Positions 20,471 to 30,526 of a DNA stretch of 64,000 nucleotides are shown piece after piece. The position numbers and the translations under genes are program-made. The notes beneath the pieces were generated by a model. It had not been told where the DNA came from, did not search any database, and saw nothing but the letters and a program-made list of their open reading frames with translations. Origin of the DNA: Pseudonocardia sulfidoxydans NBRC 16205 (lineage in GTDB: Bacteria; Actinomycetota; Actinomycetes; Mycobacteriales; Pseudonocardiaceae); assembly GCF_007989085.1 (NCBI RefSeq), contig NZ_BJVJ01000010.1, positions 43,924-107,923 of the forward strand. The letters are read 5' to 3'. Each line of letters opens with the position of its first letter. Within the stretch, counting starts at the first letter, position 1.

Positions 20471-20644
20471 CGCAACCTCACTGCTGCGAATCCGCCCCAG
20501 CAGAGCAGCGAGGTTGCGCGCCACCAACCGGCCGCAACCTCACCGCTGCGAATCCGCCTCAGGAGAGCAGTAGGGTTGCGCGCCACCAACCGGCCGCAAC
20601 CTCACTGCTGTGGATCGGCCCTCTGCGGGAGCAGTGAGGTTGCG
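20471..20644. repeat. Three 62-bp tandem hairpin repeats, family CGCAACCTCACTGCTG
   Basis: Three units start at 20471, 20533 and 20595, a constant 62-bp period. Each has arms like CGCAACCTCACTGCTG and its complement around a ~16-bp loop. A half copy at 20703-20718 overlaps the stop codon of the P-loop kinase, and another complete copy is at 50729-50778. The remainder of the 20298-20709 gap holds the terminator and the remnant above. Confidence 0.85.
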
Positions 20645-20709
20645 GGCGGTACTCCGTCCGACTCGCGGTAGCCCGACCCTGTCCGACCGCAGAGTCGGCG
20701 GGCGCACCC

Positions 20710-21285
20710 TCACCGCTGCCAGGTGCGCAGGAGGGCGTCGACACGTGAGGCCGGGGTGCCGGGGGCGGTCAGGCGGTTGTCGATCTCCAGGTGCGGCACG
20801 GGCGGCGGGTCGTCGGGGCGCATGCGCGCGACGAAGGCGTCGAAGGCCGCGAGCTTGCCGGTGTCGCGCGGGGAGCCGCGGTGTTCGAGGCGGTGCCGCA
20901 GGGTCCGGGGGTCGGACCGGACCCAGACCAGCCGCACCTGCGGCCCGCCGAGCTCCTCCACCCACGAGGCCCAGCGGCCGGGGTCGCGGATCTGGCCGGT
21001 GAAGGGCCCGGACAGCAGGACGGGGCAGCCGTGGGAACGGATCTCGCGGGCGGTGGCGGTGAGGCCCGCGTACTCGTGGGTCTTGATGTGCGCGTCGTAC
21101 CAGTCGCCCTCCCGCTCCCCCGGCGGCCGGCCCGCGGCGGCGAGTCCGGCGGCGACGAAGGACCCGTAGAGGGTGTCCTTGTCGAGGAGGGCGGGGGTGG
21201 GGTCGAGGCGGTCGAGGAGCAGGTCGGCGACGGTCGTCTTGCCGGCCCCCGGCGCTCCGGCGACGACCCACACGTCGGCGGTCAC
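20710..21285 (-). CDS. P-loop kinase-like ATPase
   Basis: 191 residues. The N-terminal Walker A is GAPGAGKTT (about 9-17), followed by [10 protein letters not shown], the lid-type Arg-rich helix ([19 protein letters not shown]) and a C-terminal EIDNRL segment. This is the architecture of gluconate/shikimate-kinase-like small-molecule kinases of unknown substrate. The GTG start overlaps the stop of the upstream helicase-associated gene as GTGA. The last codons CAG-CGG-TGA read into a half copy of the local hairpin repeat. Confidence 0.85.
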   Translation of the reverse strand: MTADVWVVAGAPGAGKTTVADLLLDRLDPTPALLDKDTLYGSFVAAGLAAAGRPPGEREGDWYDAHIKTHEYAGLTATAREIRSHGCPVLLSGPFTGQIRDPGRWASWVEELGGPQVRLVWVRSDPRTLRHRLEHRGSPRDTGKLAAFDAFVARMRPDDPPPVPHLEIDNRLTAPGTPASRVDALLRTWQR

Positions 21286-23531
21286 GCGTCGGTGGCCGGG
21301 TCCACGAGCGCGATGGACGTGATGCGGTGCAACGGGATCCGGCGGACCTCACCGTCGACGGTGTCGCGGCCCTCGACGACTCCGCCCCCGGCGGAGGTGG
21401 GCACGAGGACGCGTTCGCCGGCGACGCCGTGGCTGTCGACGAACCCGATCCAGACGGCGCGGCGGGTGGCGACGGCGTGCTGCAGCTCGGTCAGCGTCGA
21501 GGAGCTGCCGCCGGCGACACGGGTCGAGGTGCGGGAGCGCCGGACGCCGCTGAGGGCGTCGCCCGCCCGCATGGTGGACACGACGGCGGCGAGGCGGCTG
21601 TCGTCGGGTGCGGCGGGGCCGGAGGGGGTGCGGGCGGGCCGGCCTCGGGACTCGACGCGGCGGCCGCGGTCGCCGAGGTCGAGGACGCCACCGGCGGCGT
21701 CCTCCGCGGCGGGGCTGAACCCGGCGGCGCGCAGGCCGTCGAGGACCTCGACGAGCGGCAGGGGGCTGATGGCGACGGTGGGCGCGAGCCGCCGCAGCTC
21801 GAGCAGACCGGTCTCGGGGTGGGCCATGACCTCGGAGAGCAGCGTCTCGTCGTCGCTGCGCAGGAACGAGGAGGCGGCGCCGCCGCGGAGCCTGCCGTGG
21901 CGGCGGGCGACGTCGTCGACGAGGTAGCCGAGTGCTTGCGGCACAGGGGTTGCGGAGCGGGCGGCGAGGAGCTCGCGGACGTCGTCGGCGGTGCGCCCGG
22001 CGTCGAGGGCGCGGCGGATGCTGGCTTCGGTGAACCGGAAGACGGTGGCGCCGCCGGCGGACTCGACGTCGGCGACGAGGGCGATCTCGGCGGCGAGCTC
22101 GGGCTGCAGCCGGCCGGGGGCGACGGCGGTGAGGTCGGCTTGGAGGAGGACGTGGTCGACGGGTTCGGGCAGCGCGTCGCGCAGGGCGGCGGCGGCCTTG
22201 CCGGGGTCGGTGAGCAGCACGCGGCCGGGGCCGGTGAGGGCGTCGAGGGCGACGACGCCGAGGACTGTGGCCTCGGTGAGCGTCCAGGTGACCATGTCGT
22301 CGCGGAGCCGCCCGCCGCGGCGGGGGGCCCGCCAGGCGAGGAGGCCGACGAGGTCGGCTGGGCTGCGGACGGCCTGGCCGGACGGGAGCTCGCCGAGGGC
22401 TTCGAGGACGCGGCGACGGTCGCGGACGGCGAGGGGGCGGCGCAGTGCCTCGCCGAGGGCGGGCAGGGGTTTGCCGGACTCGTCGCGGGTGCCGGTGAGC
22501 CCGGGCAGCCGGGGCAGTTCGAGCCAGGCCTGGGCGAGCTGGGACCAGCGCTGTTCGGGGCCGCCCGCGGCCCAGATGTCGGACGCGGTCGTCGGCACGT
22601 ACTCGGCGGGGAACCCGTCGCTGACGGCGACGAGGTCGGCGGCCACCAGGATCTCGACGACGAGTGCCGCGGTGGGTTCGTCGAGCTCCATCTCCTTGGC
22701 GGCACGGCGCAGGTCGCGGACGCCGAGGCCGCCGGCCCGCAGCGTGGGCGGCGGTGTGTCGCCCCAGAGCGCGAGGAGGGCTTCGACGCGGCGCAGCAGT
22801 TCGAGGGCTGCGCCGCCGGCGGTGGCGTCGACGGTGTCGGTACCGCGGTCGACGGTCTCGGGCACGGGCGGGGTGACGGCGACGCCGCCGAGGGGCCGGT
22901 CGCCGCGCAGGGCGAGGCCGACCTGGCGGGGCAGCTCGACGGTCTCGGGGTCGACGCGGACGAGGAGGCCGCGGGCGAGGAGGCGGCCGACGGGGCTGTC
23001 GGGATCGGCGCCGGCGCGGCTGCGGCCGATGGGGGGCCCGGCGGCGAGGGCGTCGAGGACCCGGCGTTCCTCGGGGGTGACGTCGGCGAGCAGCGCGGCC
23101 AGCTGGGTGGACCCTGCCGGCCCGGCGGCGGGACGGCCGAGGCCGCCGGGGTAGCGGGAGACGACCTCGCGGGCGGCGGGGACGAGGGCCCAGCCGTCGT
23201 CGGAGGACCAGATGATGGCGCGGGCGCGCAGCTCGTCGAGGGCCCGGTCGAGGGCGGCGTCGGGCACGTCGGGGCCGAGGAGGCGGACGAGTTCGGGGCG
23301 TTCGGCGGGTTCGCTGTCGGCACCGACGACGACGAGGGCTTCCAGGACGGCGAGGACGAGGGTGTCGAGATCGTCACAGGCGCGGTGCACCGACGCGCGG
23401 ATGCCTGCCCGGGTGGCCAGCACGGTGAGGTCGGCGGGCGCGGGAACGGCCAGGTCGGGGCGCAGGCGCAGGAGGGCGACGAGGAAGTCGTCGTCCTCGG
23501 CGCGCAGGCGGTCGACCAGGGAGCTGGGCAT
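21282..23531 (-). CDS. XPB-associated protein (Helicase_C_3 family, Rv0862c-like)
   Basis: About 749 residues, homologous to mycobacterial Rv0862c. There is no Walker A or DEAH box, so it is not itself a helicase. The N-terminal half is helical and rich in Leu/Asp/Arg winged-helix-like repeats; the C-terminal ~150 residues hold the XPB-like conserved domain (PF13625), e.g. [15 protein letters not shown] and [14 protein letters not shown] 23531 has GGAGGGG very close upstream and GTG 23540 is the alternative. Usually encoded next to XPB, here 8.7 kb away. Confidence 0.88.
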   Translation of the reverse strand: MPSSLVDRLRAEDDDFLVALLRLRPDLAVPAPADLTVLATRAGIRASVHRACDDLDTLVLAVLEALVVVGADSEPAERPELVRLLGPDVPDAALDRALDELRARAIIWSSDDGWALVPAAREVVSRYPGGLGRPAAGPAGSTQLAALLADVTPEERRVLDALAAGPPIGRSRAGADPDSPVGRLLARGLLVRVDPETVELPRQVGLALRGDRPLGGVAVTPPVPETVDRGTDTVDATAGGAALELLRRVEALLALWGDTPPPTLRAGGLGVRDLRRAAKEMELDEPTAALVVEILVAADLVAVSDGFPAEYVPTTASDIWAAGGPEQRWSQLAQAWLELPRLPGLTGTRDESGKPLPALGEALRRPLAVRDRRRVLEALGELPSGQAVRSPADLVGLLAWRAPRRGGRLRDDMVTWTLTEATVLGVVALDALTGPGRVLLTDPGKAAAALRDALPEPVDHVLLQADLTAVAPGRLQPELAAEIALVADVESAGGATVFRFTEASIRRALDAGRTADDVRELLAARSATPVPQALGYLVDDVARRHGRLRGGAASSFLRSDDETLLSEVMAHPETGLLELRRLAPTVAISPLPLVEVLDGLRAAGFSPAAEDAAGGVLDLGDRGRRVESRGRPARTPSGPAAPDDSRLAAVVSTMRAGDALSGVRRSRTSTRVAGGSSSTLTELQHAVATRRAVWIGFVDSHGVAGERVLVPTSAGGGVVEGRDTVDGEVRRIPLHRITSIALVDPATDA

Positions 23532-23638
23532 CCCCTCCACGGTACTTGGCCCGGCCGGGCGGCCTCGTCGCGGCGATGGGTGATAATCGGCGCGATACCG
23601 GTCCGGTTCGTCCGGGCCGCACCCGCGAGGAGGATTAC

Positions 23639-23818
23639 GTGTCGCAGCCGACCCGCCCGGCCCGGATCGACCCGAACTGGCCGCAGCTGCCCGACGGCGA
23701 GCACCCCGTCACCGAGCTCCTGGGCGACGTGCAGGGTTCGCTGTCGCCGTTCGGCGAGATCGAGTTCCCCCTCGACGAGGTGCCCTACGTGCACCCCGTC
23801 ACCGAGATCAACAAGTAG
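23639..23818 (+). CDS. Small conserved protein (Rv0863-like)
   Basis: 59 residues, acidic, no membrane segment. Distinctive segments are [18 protein letters not shown] and [20 protein letters not shown] 23639 is chosen because AGGAGG lies 6 nt upstream. It sits between the Rv0862c-like gene and mocA, the place of Rv0863. Function unknown. Confidence 0.75.
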   Translation: MSQPTRPARIDPNWPQLPDGEHPVTELLGDVQGSLSPFGEIEFPLDEVPYVHPVTEINK

Positions 23819-23819
23819 C

Positions 23820-24407
23820 GTGCCGGCGGGTCTGCTGCTGGCGGCCGGGGCCGGCCGCCGGATGGGTGGGCCCAAGGCGCTCGTGCAGCTCGACGGCCGT
23901 CCGCTGGTGCTGCGGGCCGTCGACGTACTGCGCGCCGCGGGGTGCGCCCCGGTCGTGGTCGTCGTGGGCGCCGCGGCCGACGAGGTGCGCACCCTGCTCC
24001 CTGCCGACGTGACGGCCGTCGAGGCCGTGGGGTGGGCCGACGGCATGGGCGCCTCGCTGCGCGCGGGCCTGGCGGCTCTGGAGCCGCTGGCGGGCGTCGA
24101 CACCGCGATCGTGCACCTGGTGGACCTGCCGGGCGTCACGGCGGCCGCGGTGGCCCGGCTGGCGGATGCCGCCGACGACGCTCCTGCTGCCCTCGCGCGC
24201 GCCGCCTACGACGGCCGTGCGGGCCATCCTGTCCTGCTGGGCCGCGACCACTGGGCGGCGGTCTCCGCGTCCGCGACAGGCGATGCGGGGGCCCGCGGCT
24301 ACCTCGCGGGGAACTCCGACGTGGCGCTGGTGGAGTGTGGCGACGTCGCGGAGCCCGACGACGTCGACACCCCGGAGCAGCTGGCACGGCGGGACCCGAC
24401 GCGCTGA
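23820..24407 (+). CDS. mocA: MobA/MocA-type nucleotidyltransferase
   Basis: 195 residues. The N-terminal GT-A nucleotide-binding signature is LLLAAGAGRRMGGPKAL (about 4-20); a central LVDLPGV carries the metal-binding Asp. This matches molybdenum cofactor cytidylyltransferases, which make the cytosine dinucleotide cofactor of xanthine and CO dehydrogenases. That fits the MoxR/CoxE/XdhC set at 28468-31643. GTG start 1 nt after the stop of the small gene. FAD synthetase-like or other sugar nucleotidyltransferase activity is less likely given the context. Confidence 0.85.
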   Translation: MPAGLLLAAGAGRRMGGPKALVQLDGRPLVLRAVDVLRAAGCAPVVVVVGAAADEVRTLLPADVTAVEAVGWADGMGASLRAGLAALEPLAGVDTAIVHLVDLPGVTAAAVARLADAADDAPAALARAAYDGRAGHPVLLGRDHWAAVSASATGDAGARGYLAGNSDVALVECGDVAEPDDVDTPEQLARRDPTR

Positions 24408-24419
24408 TCGTCCCCACTC

Positions 24420-24594
24420 GCCGAGCGTGTCGTGAGCGTCCGGTAGCCGCTCTCCTGACACGTCCGCTGCCGAGCCGCTGAACCGAGCGTGTCAGCAGCG
24501 CACCCGGACCGCGCTCAGCACACGCTCGCGGCCGCCCACCCCACCGAGCGTGTCGACAGCGCACCCGGACCGCGCTCAGCACACGCTCGCGGCG
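24420..24594. repeat. Hairpin repeats, family CCGAGCGTGT, between convergent genes
   Basis: Units at about 24421, 24483 and 24544 (61-62 bp period). The last two share almost all bases: CGAGCGTGT at one end, ACACGCTCG at the other, and an identical interior including AGCGCACCCGGACC. The first unit is degraded. They fill most of the 331-bp gap between mocA and the rpf gene; I see no gene there. Confidence 0.85.
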
Positions 24595-24738
24595 CGCTGG
24601 GTCGCGAGGACGCACACCGGGTCGGGTGCGACACCCCGAAGACGGGCCGACGGCCGCCGCGGGGAGGGCCGCGACGGCCGTCGGGGATGCGACACCGGGC
24701 CGTGGCACCGGTCCGGGTGTCGCGCCGGAGAAGTCCGG

Positions 24739-25860
<1,122 letters not shown>

Positions 25861-26340
25861 GTGGAGTTCACCCACATCGACAGCGCCGGCGCCGCCCGCA
25901 TGGTCGACGTCACCGGCAAGGAGCCGACCGCACGTACCGCGGTGGCCACCGGTGTGCTGCGCACGACCGCCGAGGTGGTCGAGCTGTTGCGCCGCGACGG
26001 CCTCCCCAAGGGCGACGCGCTGGCCACCGCCCGCATCGCCGGGATCATGGGCGCCAAGCGCACGCCCGACCTGGTCCCCCTGTGCCACCCGATCGCACTG
26101 AGCGGGGTCGTCGTCGACCTCGAACCCGACGACGACCGGGTCCGCATCCGGGCCACCGTGCGCACGACCGACCGCACGGGCGTCGAGATGGAGGCGCTGA
26201 CGGCGGTCGCGGTCGCCGGGCTCGCGCTGCACGACATGGTGAAGGCGGTCGACCCCGCCGCCGTGCTCGACGCCGTCCGCGTCGAACGAAAGGACGGCGG
26301 CAAGACGGGCAGCTGGACCCGCCCCGAGGACCGGTCGTGA
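25861..26340 (+). CDS. moaC: Cyclic pyranopterin monophosphate synthase MoaC
   Basis: Second step of molybdopterin synthesis; 159 residues. Family signatures are MVDVTGKEPTARTA, PLCHPIALSGV and the catalytic-lysine region DMVKAVD. GTG 25861 follows a TAGGGT -10 box by 7 nt, so leaderless. It opens the moaC-mog-moaE operon (GTGA and TGATG overlaps), the order of Rv0864-Rv0866. moaA and moaD are not in the window. Confidence 0.96.
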   Translation: MEFTHIDSAGAARMVDVTGKEPTARTAVATGVLRTTAEVVELLRRDGLPKGDALATARIAGIMGAKRTPDLVPLCHPIALSGVVVDLEPDDDRVRIRATVRTTDRTGVEMEALTAVAVAGLALHDMVKAVDPAAVLDAVRVERKDGGKTGSWTRPEDRS

Positions 26341-26816
26341 CCAGCCCGCGGCGGGCGCACGTCGTCACCGCGTCCAACCGTGCCGCGGCGGGCGTCTACC
26401 CCGACCGCGGCGGCCCGATCATCGTGGACTGGTTGCGCGCCAAGGGTTACGAGTGCCCCGACGCCACCGTCGCGCCCGACGGGGAGCCCGTCGCGGAGGC
26501 GTTGCGCGGGGCGGTCGCCACGGGTGTCGACGTCGTCGTCACGACCGGCGGGACGGGTATCTCCCCCACCGACGCGACGCCCGAGGTCACCCGCGCGCTG
26601 CTCGACTACGAGGTCCCGGGCCTGGCCGACGCGATCCGTGCCGCGGGCGCGCCGAAGGTCCCGACGGCGATCCTGTCGCGCGGGGTGGCGGGCGTGGTGG
26701 GCCGGACGCTGGTCGTCAACCTGCCCGGATCGACAGGTGGGGTTCGCGACGGTCTCGCGGTCCTCGACGACGTCCTCGACCATGCCGTGGACCAGCTGCG
26801 GGGAGGCGATCACTGA
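26337..26816 (+). CDS. mog: Molybdopterin adenylyltransferase (Mog/MoaB family)
   Basis: 159 residues. The MoCF-fold signatures TTGGTGISPTDATPE and NLPGSTGGVRD are intact. It adenylylates molybdopterin before MoeA inserts molybdate. GTG overlaps the moaC stop (GTGA); the last codon overlaps the moaE start. Confidence 0.95.
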   Translation: MTSPRRAHVVTASNRAAAGVYPDRGGPIIVDWLRAKGYECPDATVAPDGEPVAEALRGAVATGVDVVVTTGGTGISPTDATPEVTRALLDYEVPGLADAIRAAGAPKVPTAILSRGVAGVVGRTLVVNLPGSTGGVRDGLAVLDDVLDHAVDQLRGGDH

Positions 26817-27256
26817 TGGCAGAAGTGTTGCGCGCCGAGGTCTTGCGCGCCGAGGTCGGCGAGGAGCCGCTCGACGTCGACGAACACGCCCGGCTGGTCG
26901 ACCGCGCCGAGGCGGGGGCGGTCGTGACGTTCGCGGGGGTCGTGCGCGACCACGACGGCGGACGGTCGGTGCGGGGGCTGGAGTACAGCGCGCATCCGAC
27001 GGCCGGCCGGATCGTGGCCGAGGTGGCCGCCGAGGTGGCGGGCCGCACGGCGGGCGTGCGGGCGATCGCGGTGAGCCATCGCGTCGGCCTGCTCGAGATC
27101 GGCGACGTGGCGCTGGCCTGCGCCGTTGCCGCGGACCACCGTCAGGAGGCGTTCGCGGTCTGCGCGGAGCTGGTCGACGAGGTGAAGCGGCTGCTGCCGG
27201 TGTGGAAGCACCAGGTCTTCACCGACGGCACCGACGAGTGGGTCAACTCGACCTGA
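26816..27256 (+). CDS. moaE: Molybdopterin synthase catalytic subunit MoaE
   Basis: 146 residues; transfers sulfur from MoaD thiocarboxylate to precursor Z. Landmarks: GAVVTFAGVVRDHDGGR, LEYSAHPTAGR, SHRVGLLEIGDVA and the catalytic-lysine end LLPVWKHQVFTDGTDEWV. An N-terminal duplicated LRAEV stretch is encoded by a short direct repeat. ATG overlaps the mog stop by one base. The partner moaD must be elsewhere. Confidence 0.95.
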   Translation: MAEVLRAEVLRAEVGEEPLDVDEHARLVDRAEAGAVVTFAGVVRDHDGGRSVRGLEYSAHPTAGRIVAEVAAEVAGRTAGVRAIAVSHRVGLLEIGDVALACAVAADHRQEAFAVCAELVDEVKRLLPVWKHQVFTDGTDEWVNST

Positions 27257-27263
27257 GACACGA

Positions 27264-27322
27264 CCACGGGCCGCCGCTTCGAGCGCCGCGGGGAACGCGG
27301 CACCGAGGCGACGGCCCGGTGG
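27264..27322. terminator. Hairpin between convergent moaE and rpf
   Basis: CCACGGGCCG (27264-27273) pairs with CGGCCCGGTGG (27312-27322) with one bulge; inner GC-rich bases can extend the stem. Suitable as a bidirectional terminator in a 72-bp gap. Confidence 0.5.
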
Positions 27323-27328
27323 ACGTCA

Positions 27329-27913
27329 TCAGCCGACGGTCAGGACCTGACCCACGTTGATGAGGTTCGGGTCGCTGATCACGGTGCGGTTCTTCTCGAA
27401 CAGCGCCTGCCACGTGGTGCCGTGGGCCTGCGCGATCTTCGAGAGGGTGTCGCCCGCGACGACCGTGTAGCCGGTGCCCGGAGCGGCGGGCGCGACCGGG
27501 GCCTTCGGCGCGGCCGGCGCCTTGGGCGCGGAGGCGCGCTGCGGGGTGGCGACGGTGCCGATCTTCGGCGGGGTGCCGCTGAGGCCCAGCTTGCGCGAGC
27601 AGGCGGGCCATGCGCCCCAGCCCTGCCCGGCGAGCACGCGCTCGGCGACAGCGATCTGCTGGGCACGGGAGGCGTTCTGCGGCGAACCGGTGCCGCCGTA
27701 GGCCTTCCACGTGCTCATGGTGAACTGCAGGCCACCGTAGAAGCCGTTGCCGGTGTTGATGGCCCAGTTGCCGCCGCTCTCGCACTGGGCAAGGCGGTCC
27801 CACGCGTCGGCGCCGGCGGCGTTGGCCGTGCCGGCGACGGCGACCGGGGCGCCGACGACGACAGCGCCGGCGACCAGCAGGCGCGCGATGCTCCGCTTGG
27901 AGACGAGCGTCAT
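27329..27913 (-). CDS. Second resuscitation-promoting factor-like protein with LysM
   Basis: 194 residues. Signal peptide about 1-33 (ANAAG), Rpf domain about 34-110 with CESGGNWAINTGNGFYGGLQ, a 35-residue Ala/Pro/Lys linker and a C-terminal LysM ([18 protein letters not shown]). It is the positional counterpart of rpfA (Rv0867c) after moaE. The leader is predicted at ~225 nt from a TTGACC-N19-TAGCGT promoter (28175-28145), with a CRP-type site centred ~54 bp upstream of the start. Role as for the other copy; shorter linker and smaller exported part. Confidence 0.95.
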   Translation of the reverse strand: MTLVSKRSIARLLVAGAVVVGAPVAVAGTANAAGADAWDRLAQCESGGNWAINTGNGFYGGLQFTMSTWKAYGGTGSPQNASRAQQIAVAERVLAGQGWGAWPACSRKLGLSGTPPKIGTVATPQRASAPKAPAAPKAPVAPAAPGTGYTVVAGDTLSKIAQAHGTTWQALFEKNRTVISDPNLINVGQVLTVG

Positions 27914-28467
27914 GTCGTTGCTCTCCTACCGCTCGCCCGAGGATTTCCCAGGAGGCCGGGCTGGGGTGCCCGTGGACGATGGGGGACCGTCCGTGCCTCG
28001 GAACACAATTGCTTGCATTCCGGAAATTGCGTCCTCGCCCTGCCCCGTCTTTTCCACTCGACGGACCGGAAACCGCGGGACAGGGAGCCGGGAGCGGCGG
28101 TTCCGGATGTATTCGGCCACCCCTTTCGGAACGACCGAGCGGGAACGCTACGTTTTCGGAGGGCCGTCCGGTCAAATCGATCCTGAGTGACCATCGTCAC
28201 TGTAACGTCCGAGAAATACTTGCCGACGGGCCGGAATCCCCAGGTCAGGGTTGCCGGATCACGAAACGATCACGCCCCAAACATTAGAACCGAATCGCAA
28301 ATATTGTCGATCGAGTCACATCGCAATGCTCGACAATCGGTGACGTGTCGATCACCGTCCGTGCGTCGGAGGCTCGCGTCACACCTGGCCGGAGACCGAC
28401 TCGTCCGCCATGCTGGGGGGGTGAACCGACGTTCTGCCCGCACCGGGCCCGACGCGATGGTGCGGTC
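27914..28467. promoter_or_regulatory. Divergent region rpf / moxR
   Basis: 554 bp, no gene supported. It contains the rpf promoter (ggtcaa 28170-28175, acgcta 28145-28150 on the plus strand), the CRP-type site at 28186-28201 and a second, less regular palindrome GGTGA-N8-TCACC at 28342-28359. Relatively AT-rich around 28200-28340. Confidence 0.5.
28186..28201. promoter_or_regulatory. CRP-type site upstream of rpf
   Basis: AGTGA-CCATCG-TCACT. The symmetric GTGA-N6-TCAC core is complete. Placed just upstream of the -35 of rpf (28175-28170). Direct CRP control of rpfA is established in M. tuberculosis, which supports this site. Confidence 0.6.
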
Positions 28468-29364
28468 GTGACCGCCCCCGCGGCGCCCGCGTCCCCCACC
28501 GAGCTCGCCGACGCGCTCCGCGCCACCGGCTACCTTCCCGACGACGGCCTCGCCACCGCCGCCTTCCTCGCGATGCGGATGGGACGGCCGCTGTTCTGCG
28601 AGGGCGAGCCCGGCACCGGCAAGACCGCTCTCGCGCAGGCCCTGGCCCAGGTCACGGGCGCCGAGCTGATCCGGCTGCAGTGCCACGACGGCATCGACGC
28701 CTCACAGGCCCTCTACGACTGGGACTTCCCGCGCCAGCTGCTGCACCTGCGCGCCCTCGAGGCGACCGCCGGCGCCGACGGCTCGACGCTGGACACCGAC
28801 GCCGTCGAGGCCTCGCTGTACGACAAGCGTTTCCTGCTGTCGCGGCCGATCCTGCGCGCACTGACCACCACGCCGAGCGTGCTGCTCATCGACGAGGTCG
28901 ACCGTGCCGACGACGAGTTCGAGGCGTTCCTCCTGGAGGTGCTCACCGAGCACGCGGTGACGATCCCCGAGCTCGGCGAGATCCGGGCGAAGACGCCACC
29001 GCTGGTGGTGCTGACGTCCAACCGCACCCGCGAGGTCCACGACGCCCTGAAGCGGCGCTGCCTCTACCTCTGGCTCGATCACCCCGACGTGCGGCGCGAG
29101 ATCGAGATCCTGCGCAGCCGGCTGCCCGGCGTCCCGGAGCGGCTGGCCACTCAGGTGGCGACGACCGTCGCCAAGCTGCGCCGGGCCGAGCTGCTCAAGC
29201 CGCCGGGCGTCGCCGAGTCGATCGACTGGGCGCAGGCCCTGCAGCTGGTCGGGGCGACGACGCTCGACGTCGACAGCGCAGCCGCGACGCTGGGTGCCGT
29301 GCTGAAGTACCGCGAGGACGCCGACCGGGTGCGCGACCAGCTCGACGCCCTGCTCGCATCCTGA
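28468..29364 (+). CDS. MoxR-family AAA+ ATPase (CoxD-like)
   Basis: 298 residues. Walker A GEPGTGKT, Walker B VLLIDEVDRAD, sensor 1 LTSNRTREVHD, Arg finger region RRCLYLWLDHP. MoxR proteins remodel or activate partner enzymes together with a VWA protein; CoxD and CoxE assemble the CO dehydrogenase active site. GTG 28468 is preferred from the family's N-terminus; upstream in-frame sequence is low-complexity. The VWA gene follows after 13 bp. Confidence 0.92.
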   Translation: MTAPAAPASPTELADALRATGYLPDDGLATAAFLAMRMGRPLFCEGEPGTGKTALAQALAQVTGAELIRLQCHDGIDASQALYDWDFPRQLLHLRALEATAGADGSTLDTDAVEASLYDKRFLLSRPILRALTTTPSVLLIDEVDRADDEFEAFLLEVLTEHAVTIPELGEIRAKTPPLVVLTSNRTREVHDALKRRCLYLWLDHPDVRREIEILRSRLPGVPERLATQVATTVAKLRRAELLKPPGVAESIDWAQALQLVGATTLDVDSAAATLGAVLKYREDADRVRDQLDALLAS

Positions 29365-29377
29365 GCGGGAGCAGCCG

Positions 29378-30526
29378 ATGATGCCCGGAGCCCCGGCCCT
29401 CGCCGACGAGGACGCCGACGCCGACCCGATCGCGGGGCTCGTCGGCTTCACCGCCGTGCTGCGCAGCGCCGGACTGCCGATCACGACCGACCGCGTCACG
29501 GCGTTCCTCAGCGCGCTCGACGAGCTCGACGTCACCAGCAGGCTGCAGACGTACTGGGCGGGACGGCTGACGCTGTGCTCCGACCCCGACGATCTGCCGC
29601 GTTACGACATGGCCTTCGACGCCTGGTTCTCCCCGCCGCGGGGTGGGCAGACCCGGATCGTCGACGAGCGGCCGCCGCCTCCGCCGAAGATCGCGTCGCT
29701 GACGGTGAACCCGGACGACGGCGGCGACGCCGGGGACGACGACGGCGAGCAGATCAAGGCCACGGCCAGCGGGAACGAGGTGCTGCGCCACCGCGACCTG
29801 GGCGACATGTCACCGGCCGAGCGCGAGCACCTGCGGATGCTGCTGGCGACGTTGCGCCCCGAGCCGCCGACGCGGGCGTCGCGACGGCTGCGCCCCGGCC
29901 GCCACGGCGAGCCCGACCCGGGGCGGACGCTGCGCACCGCGCTGCGCAACCACGGTGAGCTCCGCGAGCTGCGGCGTCGGTCGCGGTCGCGGCGGCCGCG
30001 CAAGGTCGTGCTGCTCATCGACGTGTCCGGCTCGATGGAGCCCTACGCCGACTCGTTGCTGCGGTTCGCCCACGTCGTCGTGCGGCGCTCGCCGGCATCG
30101 GTGGAGGTGTTCACGCTCGGCACCCGGCTCACGCGCGTCACCCGGGAGCTGCGGCTGCGTGATGCCGAGCACGCCCTGCACGCAGCCGGTAAGGCGATCC
30201 CTGACTGGTCGGGCGGGACACGGCTGGGTGAGGTGCTGCGCGCGTTCGTCGACCGCTGGGGTCAGCGCGGGGCGGCCCGGCGTGCGGTCGTCGTGGTGTT
30301 CTCCGACGGCTGGGAACGTGGCGACACGACCATGCTGGGGGAACAGATGGCCCGGCTGGGACGGCTCGCGCACCGGCTGGTGTGGGTCAACCCGCACGCG
30401 GGCAAGGACGGGTACGCGCCCGTGCAGGGGGGAATAGTTGCGGCCCTCCCGCACTTGGACGAATTGTTGGCGGGTCACAGCCTGGACACGCTCGAACGAC
30501 TGCTCAGGGTGGTGCAGCATGCGTGA
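29378..30526 (+). CDS. VWA-domain protein, CoxE family
   Basis: 382 residues. The C-terminal half is a von Willebrand A domain with MIDAS motif DVSGSM at about residue 213 and DGWERGD later. The N-terminal CoxE part includes TAVLRSAGLPITTDR. The acidic/Pro-rich linker (about 105-135) is low complexity. It acts with the upstream MoxR ATPase in cofactor maturation of molybdenum hydroxylases. The stop overlaps the xdhC start by 8 bp. Confidence 0.92.
   Translation: MMPGAPALADEDADADPIAGLVGFTAVLRSAGLPITTDRVTAFLSALDELDVTSRLQTYWAGRLTLCSDPDDLPRYDMAFDAWFSPPRGGQTRIVDERPPPPPKIASLTVNPDDGGDAGDDDGEQIKATASGNEVLRHRDLGDMSPAEREHLRMLLATLRPEPPTRASRRLRPGRHGEPDPGRTLRTALRNHGELRELRRRSRSRRPRKVVLLIDVSGSMEPYADSLLRFAHVVVRRSPASVEVFTLGTRLTRVTRELRLRDAEHALHAAGKAIPDWSGGTRLGEVLRAFVDRWGQRGAARRAVVVVFSDGWERGDTTMLGEQMARLGRLAHRLVWVNPHAGKDGYAPVQGGIVAALPHLDELLAGHSLDTLERLLRVVQHA

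Noticed and set aside
21327..24407. 1026-codon plus-strand frame opposite the helicase-associated gene
   Set aside because: Only its last ~195 codons (mocA) are real; the rest is the antisense of a recognisable protein with reversed codon bias.
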